Origin: Gammaproteobacteria bacterium
GTDB taxonomy: Bacteria > Pseudomonadota > Gammaproteobacteria > Pseudomonadales > Pseudomonadaceae
Direction: 5' to 3'
Assembly (NCBI GenBank): GCA_903970465.1
Contig: CAJCIO010000072.1
Location: 62,001 to 126,000, forward strand
Length of the DNA: 64,000 bases
The notes beneath the pieces are model-generated. The model ran no database searches and was not told where the DNA came from. It was given only the letters and a program-made list of their open reading frames with translations. Made by a program: the position numbers and the translations under genes. This document shows, piece after piece, positions 1 to 10,046 of the stretch. Within the stretch, counting starts at the first letter, position 1, and every line of letters begins with the position of its first letter.

Positions 1-2073
1 CTGTATGGCAGCGTGCTCAATGCGCTGCCCGACAGCGAGCGCGTGGCCCTCGGGTTGCAGATTCACCAGAGCACCGAACTGAGCCGCGCATTGGGTGCTC
101 AGGCCCTCGCTGACCGCAATCATGTGGCCCAGGTGATGGGCCAGACCACCCGTCAACTGTGGCTCAAGCCGCAGCCGCGCGAGACCATCGGTTACAGCCT
201 CAGCGGCGATCCTGAGACGGTTGGGGCTGTGGGCGGTAGCTACAACCCGTCGCTGATCAGGCGAGTTCGTCGTTTATATCCAAGTATGGAGGACAGCGCC
301 GTCACGGCCTTGCTCGATACGTTGCAAATGGATGAAGCACAGCTGGCCCTGGAAATGGACAAGCGCCAGGCAGAGCTTGACCAGTTGCGCCAGGATCTAG
401 CCGCATGGGCCGCCAAGGACCAGCACGAAGTCGTCGGAACTCAACATGTACGGCCGATACCGCGAGCCTATCGCGAGCAAGCCGCGCGGGCCATTGAAGG
501 TGCGTTCCAGCGCACATCCGAAGCCAGAACCAGCGCCGATGGCCTGAACATCGGATACGAGCTGAATCTGACCGGCATACGCCTGGCCAACCTGCCGAGT
601 TTGACAGCGGACATGAGACACGTCGCCAGCTTGAGGTTAGCCAACATGTCGTTGCAAGAAGTGCCCGAGGCCTTTTTGCGCGGGTTTAGCGAGTTGCGCT
701 GGCTGGACCTAGCCAATAACCGTCTGACACGCTTGCCCGCCACCCTTGAGACTTTTCAGGGCCTTACTCGGCTGAGCTTCAAGAACAATCAAATCGTTCT
801 GGACGCAACCGGGGTTCAGATGCTTGCCGGTCTGCGTCGCTTGAAAGTCCTGAGCCTGGAAGACAACCCCATCGAAGCATTACCCGATGTCAGCCAGATG
901 CTCGATCTGCGCGGCCTGATGTTGCGGGGTACGGCTATTGATCGGTGGCCGACTGGGGTATTGACCCTCGAGCGTTTGGAAGTGCTGGATTTGCGCGCCA
1001 ACCGCATCACGCACATCCCTGAAGAGGTGTTGGAGCCTGCTGCCGAGCAAGCGGCAACTGTACAGCGCGTCAACGCGGCGACCTCCCTGCATGGCAATGC
1101 GCTGGATACCGACAGCCGCACGCGCATGGACCTCTATCGCCAGCAGACCGGTGTCGATTTTGGCGTGGTGGCCGCCCGAGGCCCGCATATTCCGCCTGCC
1201 GGGAACCCTGCTGAACAGTGGCTGGCAGGTACGCCGGCGGCCGATATAGCCGCCGATCAAGCGATCTGGACCGGATTGGCGGCAGAAGCGAACAGCGATG
1301 ATCTATTCACCGTACTCAGGGATCTGCGCGGTTGCAGCGAATTTCAGCGGGCTTATACCCACCTCAAGGCGCGCGTCTGGAAGCTGTTGCGAGCCGCCGC
1401 GAGCGATTCTGACCTGCGCGATGAACTGTTCGAGCTGGCGGGCCACCCGCAGACCTGCAGCGATGGCATTCTCATGGTTTTTGGCAACTTTGAAATGCGC
1501 GTCTTGCTACATGAAGCGCTGGCGCTGTCGGAGCAGGAGGGGGTAGAGCGCAGCCTGATGGACCTGGCGCGCGGGCTGTTTCGCCTGGAAGCCGTGGAAC
1601 GCATCGCGCTGCGGGTAATCGGCGAACGGCGCGGCCAGAATATCAGCGTCGACGACGTCGAGGTGCGGCTTGCCTACCGAATCGGCCTGGCCGACTCGCT
1701 GGATCTGCCCGGTCAGCCCAAGTACATGAACTACGCGCGCACCGCGAAGGTCAGTGCGGCTGATCTGCAGGCCGCCGAGGCCGAGGTGCTGGCGGCTGAG
1801 ACATCCGTCGCACTGAAGCAATCGCTGGCGGGTCGCGAGTTCTGGCTGAGTTATCTCAAGCGCCAATACGCTGAGCGCTTCGAGGCGGTCAATGGTCCGT
1901 ACTTCGCCCGTATCAACGCGCTGGATGTGGACAGAAATGTGCTGTCCGACAAGCAATACCTTGATCAGGTGGCGAAAATCGACAGTCGCCGCAAGATAGA
2001 GGAAATGCGCCTGGCGCAAAGCCTGACCGCGCAGATCTGGAATGACCTGCCGGAACAATCGACCCGCCTCTGA
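1..2073 (+). CDS. LRR-NEL E3 ubiquitin ligase-like effector, C-terminal part
   Basis: The reading frame is open from the first base of the window, so this is the last 690 residues of a longer protein and the true start lies to the left. The first ~180 residues resemble the linker of large Pseudomonas NEL proteins. Leucine-rich repeats follow, roughly residues 190-345 (LRLANMSLQEVPEAF, LRWLDLANNRLTRLP, LEVLDLRANRITHIP). The rest matches the NEL (novel E3 ligase) fold of the IpaH/SspH family: TCSDG aligns with the catalytic CxD motif, with Cys at codon 486 (1456-1458), and LARGLFRLEAVERIAL and VDDVEVRLAYRIGLA match conserved NEL helices. Known family members are injected into eukaryotic cells and ubiquitinate host proteins; that role is inferred here. 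The gene ends at a bidirectional terminator. Confidence 0.88.
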   Translation: MYGSVLNALPDSERVALGLQIHQSTELSRALGAQALADRNHVAQVMGQTTRQLWLKPQPRETIGYSLSGDPETVGAVGGSYNPSLIRRVRRLYPSMEDSAVTALLDTLQMDEAQLALEMDKRQAELDQLRQDLAAWAAKDQHEVVGTQHVRPIPRAYREQAARAIEGAFQRTSEARTSADGLNIGYELNLTGIRLANLPSLTADMRHVASLRLANMSLQEVPEAFLRGFSELRWLDLANNRLTRLPATLETFQGLTRLSFKNNQIVLDATGVQMLAGLRRLKVLSLEDNPIEALPDVSQMLDLRGLMLRGTAIDRWPTGVLTLERLEVLDLRANRITHIPEEVLEPAAEQAATVQRVNAATSLHGNALDTDSRTRMDLYRQQTGVDFGVVAARGPHIPPAGNPAEQWLAGTPAADIAADQAIWTGLAAEANSDDLFTVLRDLRGCSEFQRAYTHLKARVWKLLRAAASDSDLRDELFELAGHPQTCSDGILMVFGNFEMRVLLHEALALSEQEGVERSLMDLARGLFRLEAVERIALRVIGERRGQNISVDDVEVRLAYRIGLADSLDLPGQPKYMNYARTAKVSAADLQAAEAEVLAAETSVALKQSLAGREFWLSYLKRQYAERFEAVNGPYFARINALDVDRNVLSDKQYLDQVAKIDSRRKIEEMRLAQSLTAQIWNDLPEQSTRL

Positions 2074-2087
2074 TCCACTTCCGTAAA

Positions 2088-2121
2088 ACGACAAAAGGCC
2101 GAATTATCGGCCTTTTGTCGT
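2088..2121. terminator. Bidirectional Rho-independent terminator
   Basis: Perfect 14-bp arms (ACGACAAAAGGCCG and its complement) around a 6-nt loop, with runs of A and T inside the arms. It lies between the convergent NEL gene and the DUF934 gene and can serve both. Confidence 0.85.
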
Positions 2122-2167
2122 GTTTGGCTGGCCCTCACAGCAGCCAATGGCTGGGTTGCAACGGGCC

Positions 2168-2662
2168 TCAGCGGCGCCGGAACAGCGGCAGCGGCTCGTC
2201 GGTCGCAGCCTGATAGGTCACGCTGAAATCCTTGAGGCTTTCCAGCGCTTCGTACGGGTCTTTGTCGGCGCGCAGGGCGAAAGCGTCAAAACCGCAGCGG
2301 TGCAGGTAGAACAACTGGTCGCGCAACACGTCGCCGATGGCTCGCAGCTCGCCTTTGTAAGCATAACGATCGCGCAGCAAGCGTGCGTTGGAGTAGTTGC
2401 GGCCGTCGGTGAACGCCGGAAAGTTCAGGGCGATGACCTGAAAGTGCTGGACATCGTCGCCGATTTCTTCGGCTTCTTCGTCAGCATCCAGCCACACGCC
2501 CAGGCCGCCATCACGGGCCTTGAGGGCGTTGCCGTGTTCGCGCCACAGCGCCAGCGGCACAATCAGGTCGTCGCAGTTGCTGATGCTGTCAAAGCTGGTG
2601 TCCTTGGGCAGCAGGTGCCAGGTCTCGTCGATGACGGCGTTGTTCTTAATGATTCGCTGCAT
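2168..2662 (-). CDS. DUF934 family protein, sulfite-reduction associated
   Basis: A 164-residue protein beginning MQRIIKNNAVIDETWHLL, typical of DUF934, a family found next to cysI or cysH in Pseudomonas and often annotated as an oxidoreductase involved in sulfite reduction. No cofactor motif is obvious. The start at 2662 is chosen because AAGGAG sits about 8 nt upstream on the minus strand. The gene starts inside the 3' end of cysI (17-bp overlap), so the two are almost certainly translationally coupled. The biochemical role is unproven; an accessory role in assimilatory sulfate reduction follows from the conserved neighbourhood. Confidence 0.85.
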   Translation of the reverse strand: MQRIIKNNAVIDETWHLLPKDTSFDSISNCDDLIVPLALWREHGNALKARDGGLGVWLDADEEAEEIGDDVQHFQVIALNFPAFTDGRNYSNARLLRDRYAYKGELRAIGDVLRDQLFYLHRCGFDAFALRADKDPYEALESLKDFSVTYQAATDEPLPLFRRR

Positions 2663-4304
2663 AGACGCGCTCCTTGAACGGATCGATACCAATACGCTGG
2701 TAGGTGTCGATAAAACGCTCGTCTTCCGTGCGCTTTTCTACATAAACGTCGATCAGTTTGCCGATCACTTCTGGCATCAGTTCCTGAGCGAACGAAGGGC
2801 CAAGAATCTTGCCCAGGCTGGCGTCACGGCTGGCGCTGCCGCCCAGGGACACCTGGTAGAACTCTTCGCCTTTCTTGTCGACACCGAGGATGCCGATATG
2901 GCCGACGTGGTGATGACCACAGGCATTCATGCAGCCAGAGATGTTGACATCGATGTCGCCGATATCGAACAGGTAGTCCAGGTCGTCGAAACGGCGCTGG
3001 ATGGATTCGGCGATCGGGATCGACTTGGCGTTGGCCAGCGAGCAGAAATCACCGCCAGGGCAGCAGATGATGTCAGTCAGCAGGCCAATGTTCGGCGTGG
3101 CGAAACCACCCTCGCGCAGTTCCAGCCAAAGGGCGTGCAGTTGTTGCTGCTCGACGTCGGCGAAGATGATGTTCTGCTCGTGGGAGGTGCGCAACTGGCC
3201 GAAGCTGTAGCGCTCGGCCAGGTCGGCAACGGCGTCCAGTTGCTTGTCGGTCAGGTCGCCTGGGGCAACGCCAGTGGGCTTGAGCGACAAGGTCACGGCC
3301 ACATAGCCGGGCTTCTTGTGCGCGAGGGTGTTGCGGGCGCGCCAGCGGGCGAACCCCGGGTGTTCGGCTTCCAGGGCGCTGAGTTGAGCGCTGAAGTCGG
3401 GCAGGGCCTTGTAGTCCGGATCGACGAAGTGCTTGGCCACGCGCTGCAGCTCGGCTTCGGTCAGCGTGGTGCTGCCGCCGCGCAGGTGCTCCATCTCGGC
3501 GTTGACCTTTTCGGCGAACACTTCAGGGGTCAGGGCCTTGACCAGAATCTTGATGCGCGCCTTGTACTTGTTGTCGCGACGGCCGTAGCGGTTGTACACA
3601 CGCAGGATGGCGTCGAGGTAGCTCAGCAGGTCCGGCCATGGCAGGAATTCATTGATGAAGGCGCCGACCACCGGGGTACGGCCCAGGCCGCCGCCCACCA
3701 GTACGCGGAAACCCAGCTCGCCGGCTTCGTTGTACACCGGCTCCAGGCCGATATCGTGGACTTCGATGGCTGCACGGTCGGTGCTGGCACCATTGAGCGC
3801 GATCTTGAACTTGCGCGGCAGGTAGGCGAATTCCGGGTGGAAGGTGGTCCACTGGCGGATGATTTCGCACCACGGGCGCGGGTCGATGACTTCGTCAGCG
3901 GCGACACCGGCGAACTGGTCGGTGGTGACGTTGCGCAGGCAGTTGCCGCTGGTCTGGATGGCGTGCATCTGCACGGTGGCCAGCTCGGCGAGGATGTCCG
4001 GGATGTCTTCGACCGCTGGCCAGTTGAACTGCACGTTCTGGCGGGTACTGATGTGAGCGTAGCCCTTGTCGTAGTCGCGGGCGATCTTGGCCATCATTCG
4101 CGTCTGGCGCGAAGTCAGTTGACCATAGGGCACGGCGACTCGCAGCATCGGCGCGAAACGTTGGATGTACAGCCCGTTTTGCAGGCGCAGCGGGCGAAAC
4201 TCTTCTTCGCTCAACTCCCCGGCCAGGTAGCGGCGGGTCTGGTCACGGAACTGCTTGACGCGGTCCTCGATGATCCGTTGATCGTATTCGTCATAAACGT
4301 ACAT
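2646..4304 (-). CDS. cysI: Sulfite reductase hemoprotein (CysI-type, siroheme/4Fe-4S)
   Basis: A 552-residue nitrite/sulfite reductase, cytoplasmic, reducing sulfite to sulfide in cysteine synthesis. The siroheme and 4Fe-4S ligands are visible as C415-x5-C421 (CCPGGDFC) and C458-x3-C462 (GCMNAC). Ferredoxin-like half-domains are marked by LRLQNGLYIQRFAPMLRVAV and by VTLSLKPTGVAPGDLT. The start has AGGA upstream (4305-4314). It is followed by the overlapping DUF934 gene. A substrate of nitrite cannot be excluded from motifs alone, but the DUF934 partner favours sulfite. Confidence 0.93.
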   Translation of the reverse strand: MYVYDEYDQRIIEDRVKQFRDQTRRYLAGELSEEEFRPLRLQNGLYIQRFAPMLRVAVPYGQLTSRQTRMMAKIARDYDKGYAHISTRQNVQFNWPAVEDIPDILAELATVQMHAIQTSGNCLRNVTTDQFAGVAADEVIDPRPWCEIIRQWTTFHPEFAYLPRKFKIALNGASTDRAAIEVHDIGLEPVYNEAGELGFRVLVGGGLGRTPVVGAFINEFLPWPDLLSYLDAILRVYNRYGRRDNKYKARIKILVKALTPEVFAEKVNAEMEHLRGGSTTLTEAELQRVAKHFVDPDYKALPDFSAQLSALEAEHPGFARWRARNTLAHKKPGYVAVTLSLKPTGVAPGDLTDKQLDAVADLAERYSFGQLRTSHEQNIIFADVEQQQLHALWLELREGGFATPNIGLLTDIICCPGGDFCSLANAKSIPIAESIQRRFDDLDYLFDIGDIDVNISGCMNACGHHHVGHIGILGVDKKGEEFYQVSLGGSASRDASLGKILGPSFAQELMPEVIGKLIDVYVEKRTEDERFIDTYQRIGIDPFKERVYAANH

Positions 4305-4591
4305 AGTGGTCCTGTTCTCAGGCTGCTACAGCATCTCTGCATAACTGCGCGCACGGCCGCGCACTCCGGCTTCGGAGCCGACGGAATATACCCGTTTGCG
4401 GATATGCTTAATAGTGACGTTTGAATATAAGGAAATAACCTGGGGTTATAACTGGCGTGGTGGTTAATCATTCAGTACTGAGTTTGGCCGATATCCCTAC
4501 TTGTAAGAAGGGGATTGCTGAACTTGACTGTGTTGTATGTCCTGCCGCAGTGACATCTCCGTCCTATAACAACCACAAGAGACGACGCCCG
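4305..4591. other. AT-rich intergenic region upstream of cysI
   Basis: The stretch 4385-4460 is much richer in A and T than the flanking genes and contains repeated TATA-like blocks (GGTATATT on the minus strand about 80 nt from the cysI start). This is where a CysB-type activator would be expected to act, but no specific operator can be called by eye. The promoter of the small membrane peptide on the plus strand must also lie here. Confidence 0.4.
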
Positions 4592-4708
4592 ATGAGCCAT
4601 TCAATCAAACCGCGTAAAAATGCCAGTCATGTCGATGCCTGGGCCATCGCTTTTGTGGTCATCCTGGTGGTGGCCGCAGGGGTGTTCTGGGCCAGCCATA
4701 CCAGCTAG
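4592..4708 (+). CDS. Small single-span membrane peptide (38 aa)
   Basis: MSHSIKPRKNASHVDAWAIA begins a 38-residue product whose second half (AFVVILVVAAGVFWASH) is one clear transmembrane helix, with a basic N-terminus predicted to remain in the cytoplasm. AAGAGACGA lies just upstream as a possible ribosome binding site. I do not recognise the family; short proteins of this design are common in Pseudomonas. It is divergent from cysI and convergent with metH, from which it is separated by a REP element. An upstream in-frame ATG at 4457 would add 45 unlikely residues. Confidence 0.6.
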   Translation: MSHSIKPRKNASHVDAWAIAFVVILVVAAGVFWASHTS

Positions 4709-4725
4709 TAGACTGCGATAAGCAC

Positions 4726-4793
4726 TGCTGGCGCTCCCACATGTGTACGCCTGTGGGAGCAAGGCTTGCCCGCGAAAGGGCGTGCGGCCAGCA
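4726..4793. repeat. REP/REPIN element
   Basis: Contains the Pseudomonas REP core TGTGGGAGCAAGGCTTGCC. Nested inverted arms CTCCCACA/TGTGGGAG lie inside outer arms TGCTGGC/GCCAGCA. It is placed between the convergent small membrane gene and metH. Confidence 0.85.
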
Positions 4794-4797
4794 CCCA

Positions 4798-7700
4798 TCA
4801 GCTGTCGTACCCTAGGTTCGGCGACAGCCACCGCTCGGTAACGCTGATGTCCTGGCCCTTGCGCGCGGTGTAGCTTTCGACCTGGTCCTTGTCGACCTTG
4901 CCAACCGCAAAATACTGCGCCTGCGGGTGTGCGAAATACCAGCCGCTGACCGCTGCCGTCGGGAACATCGCGTAGTGCTCGGTGAGCGTCACGCCGCTCT
5001 GGTTGTTGGCGTCCAGCAGGTCGAACAGCGTGCCTTTTTCAGTGTGATCCGGACAGGCCGGGTAGCCGGGGGCAGGGCGGATGCCCCGGTATTTCTCTTT
5101 GATCAACTCGTCGTTCGCCAACTGTTCATCCGCGGCATAACCCCAGTGCTCCTTGCGCACCTGCTGGTGCAGCCACTCGGCGCAGGCCTCGGCCAGGCGG
5201 TCGGCCAGGGCCTTGACCATGATCGAGTTGTAATCGTCGCCGGCGTCCTGGTAGGCCTTGGCCACTTCCTCGGCGCCGATGCCTGCGGTGGTGATGAAGC
5301 CGCCAACATAGTCGGTCACGCCGCTGCTCTTGGGCGCCACGAAATCGGCCAGAGAGAAGTTCGGTTTGCCGTCGGTCTTGATGATCTGCTGACGCAAATG
5401 GTGCAATTTGGCCAATGGCTGGCCATCGTCGTCATAGAGTTCAATGTCGTCGTCCTGCACCTGGTTGGCGGGCCAGAAGCCCAGTACCGCGCGGGCCTTG
5501 ATGAGTTTCTCGTCGATCAGCTTGCGCAGCATGGTCTGCGCATCGGCGAACAGTGCCGTTGCTGCTTCGCCCACCACTTCGTCGGTGAGGATGCGCGGGT
5601 ACTTCCCGGCCAGGTCCCAAGAGATGAAGAACGGTGTCCAGTCGATGTAGTCGGCCAGCACGTTGAGGTCGATGTCGTCCAGCACTTTGGCGCCGGTGAA
5701 GCTTGGCTTGACCGGCGTGTAGGTGCTCCAGTCGAACGCCGCCTTGGCCTCCAGTGCCTTGGCGTAGCTCAGACGCTCGGTGCGCGCACTGCGTGCGGCG
5801 GTGCGCTCGCGGACTTCGACGTATTCGGCACGGGTGCGCTCGACAAAGCCGGCTTTCAACTCCTTGGACAGCAACTGGGTCGCCACGCCCACAGCGCGTG
5901 AGGCGTCGGTCACGTAGATCACTGCATCGTTGCTGTACTTGGGCTCGATCTTCACCGCGGTGTGGGCCTTGGAGGTGGTCGCGCCACCGATCATCAACGG
6001 CAGGTGGAAGTCCTGGCGCTGCATCTCGCGGGCCACATGGACCATCTCGTCCAGCGACGGCGTGATCAGACCGGACAGTCCGATGATGTCGCACTTCTGC
6101 TCGCGGGCCACCTGGAGGATCTTGTCCGCCGGGACCATGACGCCCAGATCGACGATGTCATAGCCGTTGCAGCCGAGCACCACGCCGACGATATTCTTGC
6201 CGATGTCGTGCACGTCGCCCTTGACCGTGGCCATCAGGATCTTGCCCTTGGCTTCGGGCTTGTCGCCTTTTTCCAGCTCGATGAACGGGATCAGGTGCGC
6301 AACCGCCTGCTTCATCACCCGCGCCGACTTGACCACCTGAGGCAGGAACATCTTGCCCGAGCCGAACAGGTCGCCAACGATGTTCATGCCGGACATCAGT
6401 GGGCCTTCGATCACCTCGATCGGACGGGTGAAGGATTGCCGGGACTCTTCGGTGTCTTCGACGATATGGGTGGTGATGCCCTTGACCAGCGCGTGCTCGA
6501 GGCGCTTGTTGACTGGCCAGCCGCGCCACTCTTCGGTCTCGGCTTCCTTGACGCTGCCGTCGCCTTTGTACTTGTCGGCGATGGCGAGGAGGGCATCGGT
6601 GCCTTCCGGCGTGCGGTTGAGGATCACGTCCTCCACCGCGTCACGCAGCTCGGCCGGGATCTGGTCGTAGATCTCCAGCTGGCCGGCGTTGACGATACCC
6701 ATGGTCAGCCCGTTGCGGATCGCATACAGCAGGAACACCGAGTGAATCGCCTCGCGCACCGGGTTGTTGCCACGGAACGAGAACGACACGTTGGACACGC
6801 CGCCGCTGGTCAGGGCGTAGGGCAATTCGTCACGGATGTAGGCGCAGGCGTTGATGAAGTCGACGGCGTAGTTGTTGTGCTCTTCGATACCGGTGGCGAC
6901 TGCGAAGATGTTCGGGTCGAAGATGATGTCTTCCGGCGGGAAGCCGACCTGGTCGACGAGGATGTCGTAGGAGCGTTTGCAGATTTCCTTCTTGCGCGCT
7001 TCGGTGTCAGCCTGGCCGGCTTCGTCGAAGGCCATCACCACCACGGCGGCGCCATAGCGTTTGCACAGTTTGGCATGGTGGATGAACTGCTCGACGCCTT
7101 CCTTCATGCTGATGGAGTTGACGATGCCCTTGCCCTGGATGCATTTAAGGCCGGCTTCGATGACTTCCCACTTCGAGGAGTCGATCATGATCGGTACACG
7201 TGAAATGTCCGGCTCGCCAGCGATCAGATTGAGGAAGGTGACCATCGCCTTCTTCGAATCGAGCATGCCCTCGTCCATGTTGATGTCGATCACCTGGGCG
7301 CCGGCTTCCACCTGCTGCAGGGCGACTTCGAGGGCTTCGGTGTAGTTGTCTTCGCGAATCAGGCGGGCGAATTTCGCCGAGCCGGTGATGTTGGTGCGTT
7401 CCCCGACGTTGACGAACAATGAGCTGCGATCGATGGTGAAGGGTTCGAGGCCCGACAGGCGGCAGGCCTTGGGGATGTCTGGAATGACCCGTGGCGCATA
7501 CCCGGCGACGGCCTTGGCAATCGCGGCGATATGGCCTGGCGTGGTGCCGCAGCAACCGCCGACGATGTTGAGGAAGCCACTCTGGGCGAACTCTTCGATG
7601 ATGGCGGCGGTTTGCGCGGGCAGCTCATCGTACTCGCCGAAGGCGTTGGGCAAGCCGGCGTTGGGGTGCGCAGACACGTGGGTCTCGGCCTTGTTGGCCA

Positions 7701-8490
7701 ATTCTTCCAGGTAAGGGCGCAACTCGGCGGCACCCAGAGCGCAGTTCAGGCCGACCGAAATCGGCTTGGCGTGGCGCACCGAGTTCCAGAAGGCTTCGGT
7801 GGTCTGGCCCGACAGGGTGCGGCCCGAGGCATCGGTGATGGTCCCGGAAATCATGATCGGCAGTTCGAAACCCAGCTCCTCGAACACGCCCTGTACGGCG
7901 AAAATCGCCGCCTTGGCGTTCAAGGTGTCGAAAATGGTTTCGATCAGGATCAGGTCGGCACCACCCTCGATAAGGCCCTTGGTAGCCTCGGTGTAGTTTT
8001 CCACCAGTTCGTCGAAGGTGACGTTGCGGTAGCCGGGGTTGTTGACGTCGGGCGACAGCGAGCAAGTACGGCTGGTCGGGCCGACGACGCCGGCGACGAA
8101 GCGTGGTTTGTCGGGGGTTTCGAGGGTCTTGGCGTCGGCCACCTGGCGGGCGATGCGCGCACCTTCGAGGTTGAGCTCGTAGGCCAGTGCTTCCATGCCG
8201 TAGTCGGCCTGGGACACCTGGGTCGCGTTGAAGGTATTGGTCTCTAGGATATCGGCGCCGGCGTCGAGGTATTCCTTTTCGATCGCCGCTATGACGTCCG
8301 GACGGCTGAGCAGGAGCAAGTCATTGTTGCCCTTGACGTCGCTCGGCCAGTCGGCAAAACGCTCGCCGCGGTAGTCCTCTTCCTCGAGCTTGTAGCTCTG
8401 GATCATGGTACCCATGCCACCGTCGAGGATCAGGATGCGCTCTTTGAGTGCTTGCTTGAAGACTGACAGACGAGTGCTGCGATCGGACAT
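4798..8490 (-). CDS. metH: Cobalamin-dependent methionine synthase
   Basis: A 1230-residue cytoplasmic enzyme transferring the methyl group of 5-methyltetrahydrofolate to homocysteine via methylcobalamin. All four modules are present in order: the homocysteine/zinc domain ([25 protein letters not shown] with the zinc cysteines), the pterin-binding domain ([13 protein letters not shown]), the cobalamin domain with D759-x-H761-x-x-G764 (GDVHDIGKN; His761 is the lower ligand, His759 in E. coli), and the C-terminal AdoMet activation domain ([15 protein letters not shown]). Length is normal. The ribosome binding site is poor (AAAGAG about 17 nt away). No cobalamin or SAH riboswitch is apparent upstream. 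It depends on the B12 pathway encoded further right in this window. Confidence 0.97.
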   Translation of the reverse strand: MSDRSTRLSVFKQALKERILILDGGMGTMIQSYKLEEEDYRGERFADWPSDVKGNNDLLLLSRPDVIAAIEKEYLDAGADILETNTFNATQVSQADYGMEALAYELNLEGARIARQVADAKTLETPDKPRFVAGVVGPTSRTCSLSPDVNNPGYRNVTFDELVENYTEATKGLIEGGADLILIETIFDTLNAKAAIFAVQGVFEELGFELPIMISGTITDASGRTLSGQTTEAFWNSVRHAKPISVGLNCALGAAELRPYLEELANKAETHVSAHPNAGLPNAFGEYDELPAQTAAIIEEFAQSGFLNIVGGCCGTTPGHIAAIAKAVAGYAPRVIPDIPKACRLSGLEPFTIDRSSLFVNVGERTNITGSAKFARLIREDNYTEALEVALQQVEAGAQVIDINMDEGMLDSKKAMVTFLNLIAGEPDISRVPIMIDSSKWEVIEAGLKCIQGKGIVNSISMKEGVEQFIHHAKLCKRYGAAVVVMAFDEAGQADTEARKKEICKRSYDILVDQVGFPPEDIIFDPNIFAVATGIEEHNNYAVDFINACAYIRDELPYALTSGGVSNVSFSFRGNNPVREAIHSVFLLYAIRNGLTMGIVNAGQLEIYDQIPAELRDAVEDVILNRTPEGTDALLAIADKYKGDGSVKEAETEEWRGWPVNKRLEHALVKGITTHIVEDTEESRQSFTRPIEVIEGPLMSGMNIVGDLFGSGKMFLPQVVKSARVMKQAVAHLIPFIELEKGDKPEAKGKILMATVKGDVHDIGKNIVGVVLGCNGYDIVDLGVMVPADKILQVAREQKCDIIGLSGLITPSLDEMVHVAREMQRQDFHLPLMIGGATTSKAHTAVKIEPKYSNDAVIYVTDASRAVGVATQLLSKELKAGFVERTRAEYVEVRERTAARSARTERLSYAKALEAKAAFDWSTYTPVKPSFTGAKVLDDIDLNVLADYIDWTPFFISWDLAGKYPRILTDEVVGEAATALFADAQTMLRKLIDEKLIKARAVLGFWPANQVQDDDIELYDDDGQPLAKLHHLRQQIIKTDGKPNFSLADFVAPKSSGVTDYVGGFITTAGIGAEEVAKAYQDAGDDYNSIMVKALADRLAEACAEWLHQQVRKEHWGYAADEQLANDELIKEKYRGIRPAPGYPACPDHTEKGTLFDLLDANNQSGVTLTEHYAMFPTAAVSGWYFAHPQAQYFAVGKVDKDQVESYTARKGQDISVTERWLSPNLGYDS

Positions 8491-8857
8491 GGGAGGACAT
8501 ACTCTTTAAAGACAATTCGGGCGCTGAAGGCCGTTTACAGGGGGTCGATGATAGCAAAGCTGCAGCGGATTGGACGGGGTCGGGATGAACATGAATAGCG
8601 CTCATGTTGAAGTCGGGATATTGCGGCTGGGCTCTACGCTGGCGAACGCGCAACCTTGCTCTCACAACGACGGTTCCTCAGTCGTACGAGTGTGGGAGCA
8701 AGGCTTGCCCGCGAAAAAGCGATCTCATGAGCACCGCATCAATACCCTGTTACCACCCCGCGTGCACGCGACTGGCTCCCGCGCGCGCGCGTCGGTATGC
8801 TGGGCGGACAAGCGCGCCGGGACAGCCGGGCGCTGTGCATCGGTTAAAGGAGCCCTC
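8491..8857. other. Intergenic region between divergent metH and sohB
   Basis: The region holds a REPIN at 8651-8715 and an inverted repeat AACATGA-N7-TCATGTT at 8588-8608 that could be an operator for metH. On the minus strand TATCAT near 8550 is a possible -10 for metH. No gene is evident. Confidence 0.4.
8651..8715. repeat. REPIN element
   Basis: An imperfect inverted pair: CAACCTTGCTCTCACA on the left and TGTGGGAGCAAGGCTTGCC on the right, the same core as the REP next to the 3' end of metH. The two copies therefore flank the metH gene. Confidence 0.8.
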
Positions 8858-9880
8858 TTGAATTTTCTGTTCGATTACGCCAGCTTCCTGGCCAAGACCG
8901 TCACCCTGGTCATTGCCATCGTCATCGTCCTGGCCAGTATCGCCTCGCTGCGCGCCAAAGGTCGGCGCAAGAGTGGCGGGCAGTTGCAGATCAGCAAGCT
9001 CAACGATTTCTACAAGGGCCTGCGCGAGCGTCTGGAGTCCAGCATGCTCGACAAGGATCAGCTCAAGGCCTTGCGCAAGACTCAAGCCAAGACCGCCAAG
9101 GCAGAGAAGAAAAAGCCCGACGCCAAGGCGCGGGTGTTCGTGCTGGATTTCGACGGCGACATCAAGGCGTCCGCCACTGAAAGCCTGCGCCATGAAATCA
9201 CCGCGCTGCTGACCCTGGCCACGCCCAAGGACGAAGTGGTGCTGCGCCTCGAAAGCGGCGGTGGCATGGTCCACAGCTACGGCCTGGCTTCCTCGCAACT
9301 GGCGCGTATCCGTCAGGCCGGGGTGCCCTTGACGGTGTGCATCGACAAGGTCGCTGCCAGTGGCGGGTACATGATGGCCTGTATCGGCGAGAAGATTGTC
9401 AGCGCGCCTTTCGCGGTTTTGGGTTCCATCGGCGTGGTGGCGCAGTTGCCGAACGTCAATCGCCTGCTGAAAAAGCACGATATCGATTTCGAAGTCCTCA
9501 CGGCAGGCGAGTACAAGCGCACGCTGACGGTGTTTGGCGAAAACACCGAGAAGGGCAGGGAGAAGTTTCAGGAAGACCTGGACATCACCCACAAGCTGTT
9601 CAAGAACTTCGTGGCCCACTACCGCCCGCAGTTGCAGATCGATCAGGTGGCCACCGGTGAAGTCTGGCTGGGTGTTGCCGCCATGGATAAAAAATTGGTC
9701 GATGAGTTGAAAACCAGTGACGAGTACCTCGCCGATCGCGCCAAGGTCGCCGAGGTATTCCATCTGCATTATGCCGAGCGCAAGAGCTTGCAGGAGCGGG
9801 TAGGTATGGCGGCGAGCACCGGGATCGAGCAAATGGCGATCAAGGCCTGGGGCAAGATCAGCCAGCAACGGTTCTGGTAG
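8858..9880 (+). CDS. sohB: SohB family S49 inner-membrane serine protease
   Basis: A 340-residue protein. A TTG start is chosen because AAAGGAG lies 5 nt upstream at 8847-8853, and it gives an N-terminal membrane anchor (FLAKTVTLVIAIVIVLASIA) followed by a basic stop-transfer. A SohB-specific N-terminal region spans ~residues 30-95. The S49 protease domain follows, with the Ser/Lys dyad: Ser168 in VAASGGYMM and Lys220 in GEYKRTLT. The family degrades membrane or periplasmic peptides and resembles SppA; the E. coli protein suppresses htrA defects. It is monocistronic and followed by a repeat. Confidence 0.92.
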   Translation: MNFLFDYASFLAKTVTLVIAIVIVLASIASLRAKGRRKSGGQLQISKLNDFYKGLRERLESSMLDKDQLKALRKTQAKTAKAEKKKPDAKARVFVLDFDGDIKASATESLRHEITALLTLATPKDEVVLRLESGGGMVHSYGLASSQLARIRQAGVPLTVCIDKVAASGGYMMACIGEKIVSAPFAVLGSIGVVAQLPNVNRLLKKHDIDFEVLTAGEYKRTLTVFGENTEKGREKFQEDLDITHKLFKNFVAHYRPQLQIDQVATGEVWLGVAAMDKKLVDELKTSDEYLADRAKVAEVFHLHYAERKSLQERVGMAASTGIEQMAIKAWGKISQQRFW

Positions 9881-9893
9881 TTCTATGCAACCC

Positions 9894-9986
9894 CTGTAGC
9901 GAGGGGTCTTGCCCGTGAATGGTTTCTGGCCCGACAGTAGGCGTTCTGACAGAAAGCTATCGTGCGCAAGCCCCCTCGCTACACAG
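9894..9986. repeat. REPIN element (GTAGCGAGGGG class)
   Basis: Inverted arms CTGTAGCGAGGGGTCTTGC and GCAAGCCCCCTCGCTACACAG frame a ~50-nt spacer. It is the same class as the copies at 15113-15197, 32091-32168 and 43883-43912. Confidence 0.8.
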
Positions 9987-10046
9987 GTGCCAGCATTGGC
10001 CATGAACGGTACAATCGGCCGCTGACGATCCTGGATACCTGGCCAA

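Noticed and set aside
2520..4424. A 634-codon plus-strand frame opposite cysI
   Set aside because: Shadow frame of cysI with no recognisable domain; the siroheme motifs are in the opposite strand.
5962..7203. A 413-codon plus-strand frame opposite metH
   Set aside because: Antisense shadow; metH motifs are continuous on the minus strand.
8491..8650. SAH or cobalamin riboswitch before metH
   Set aside because: None of the conserved blocks of either aptamer could be found on the minus strand.
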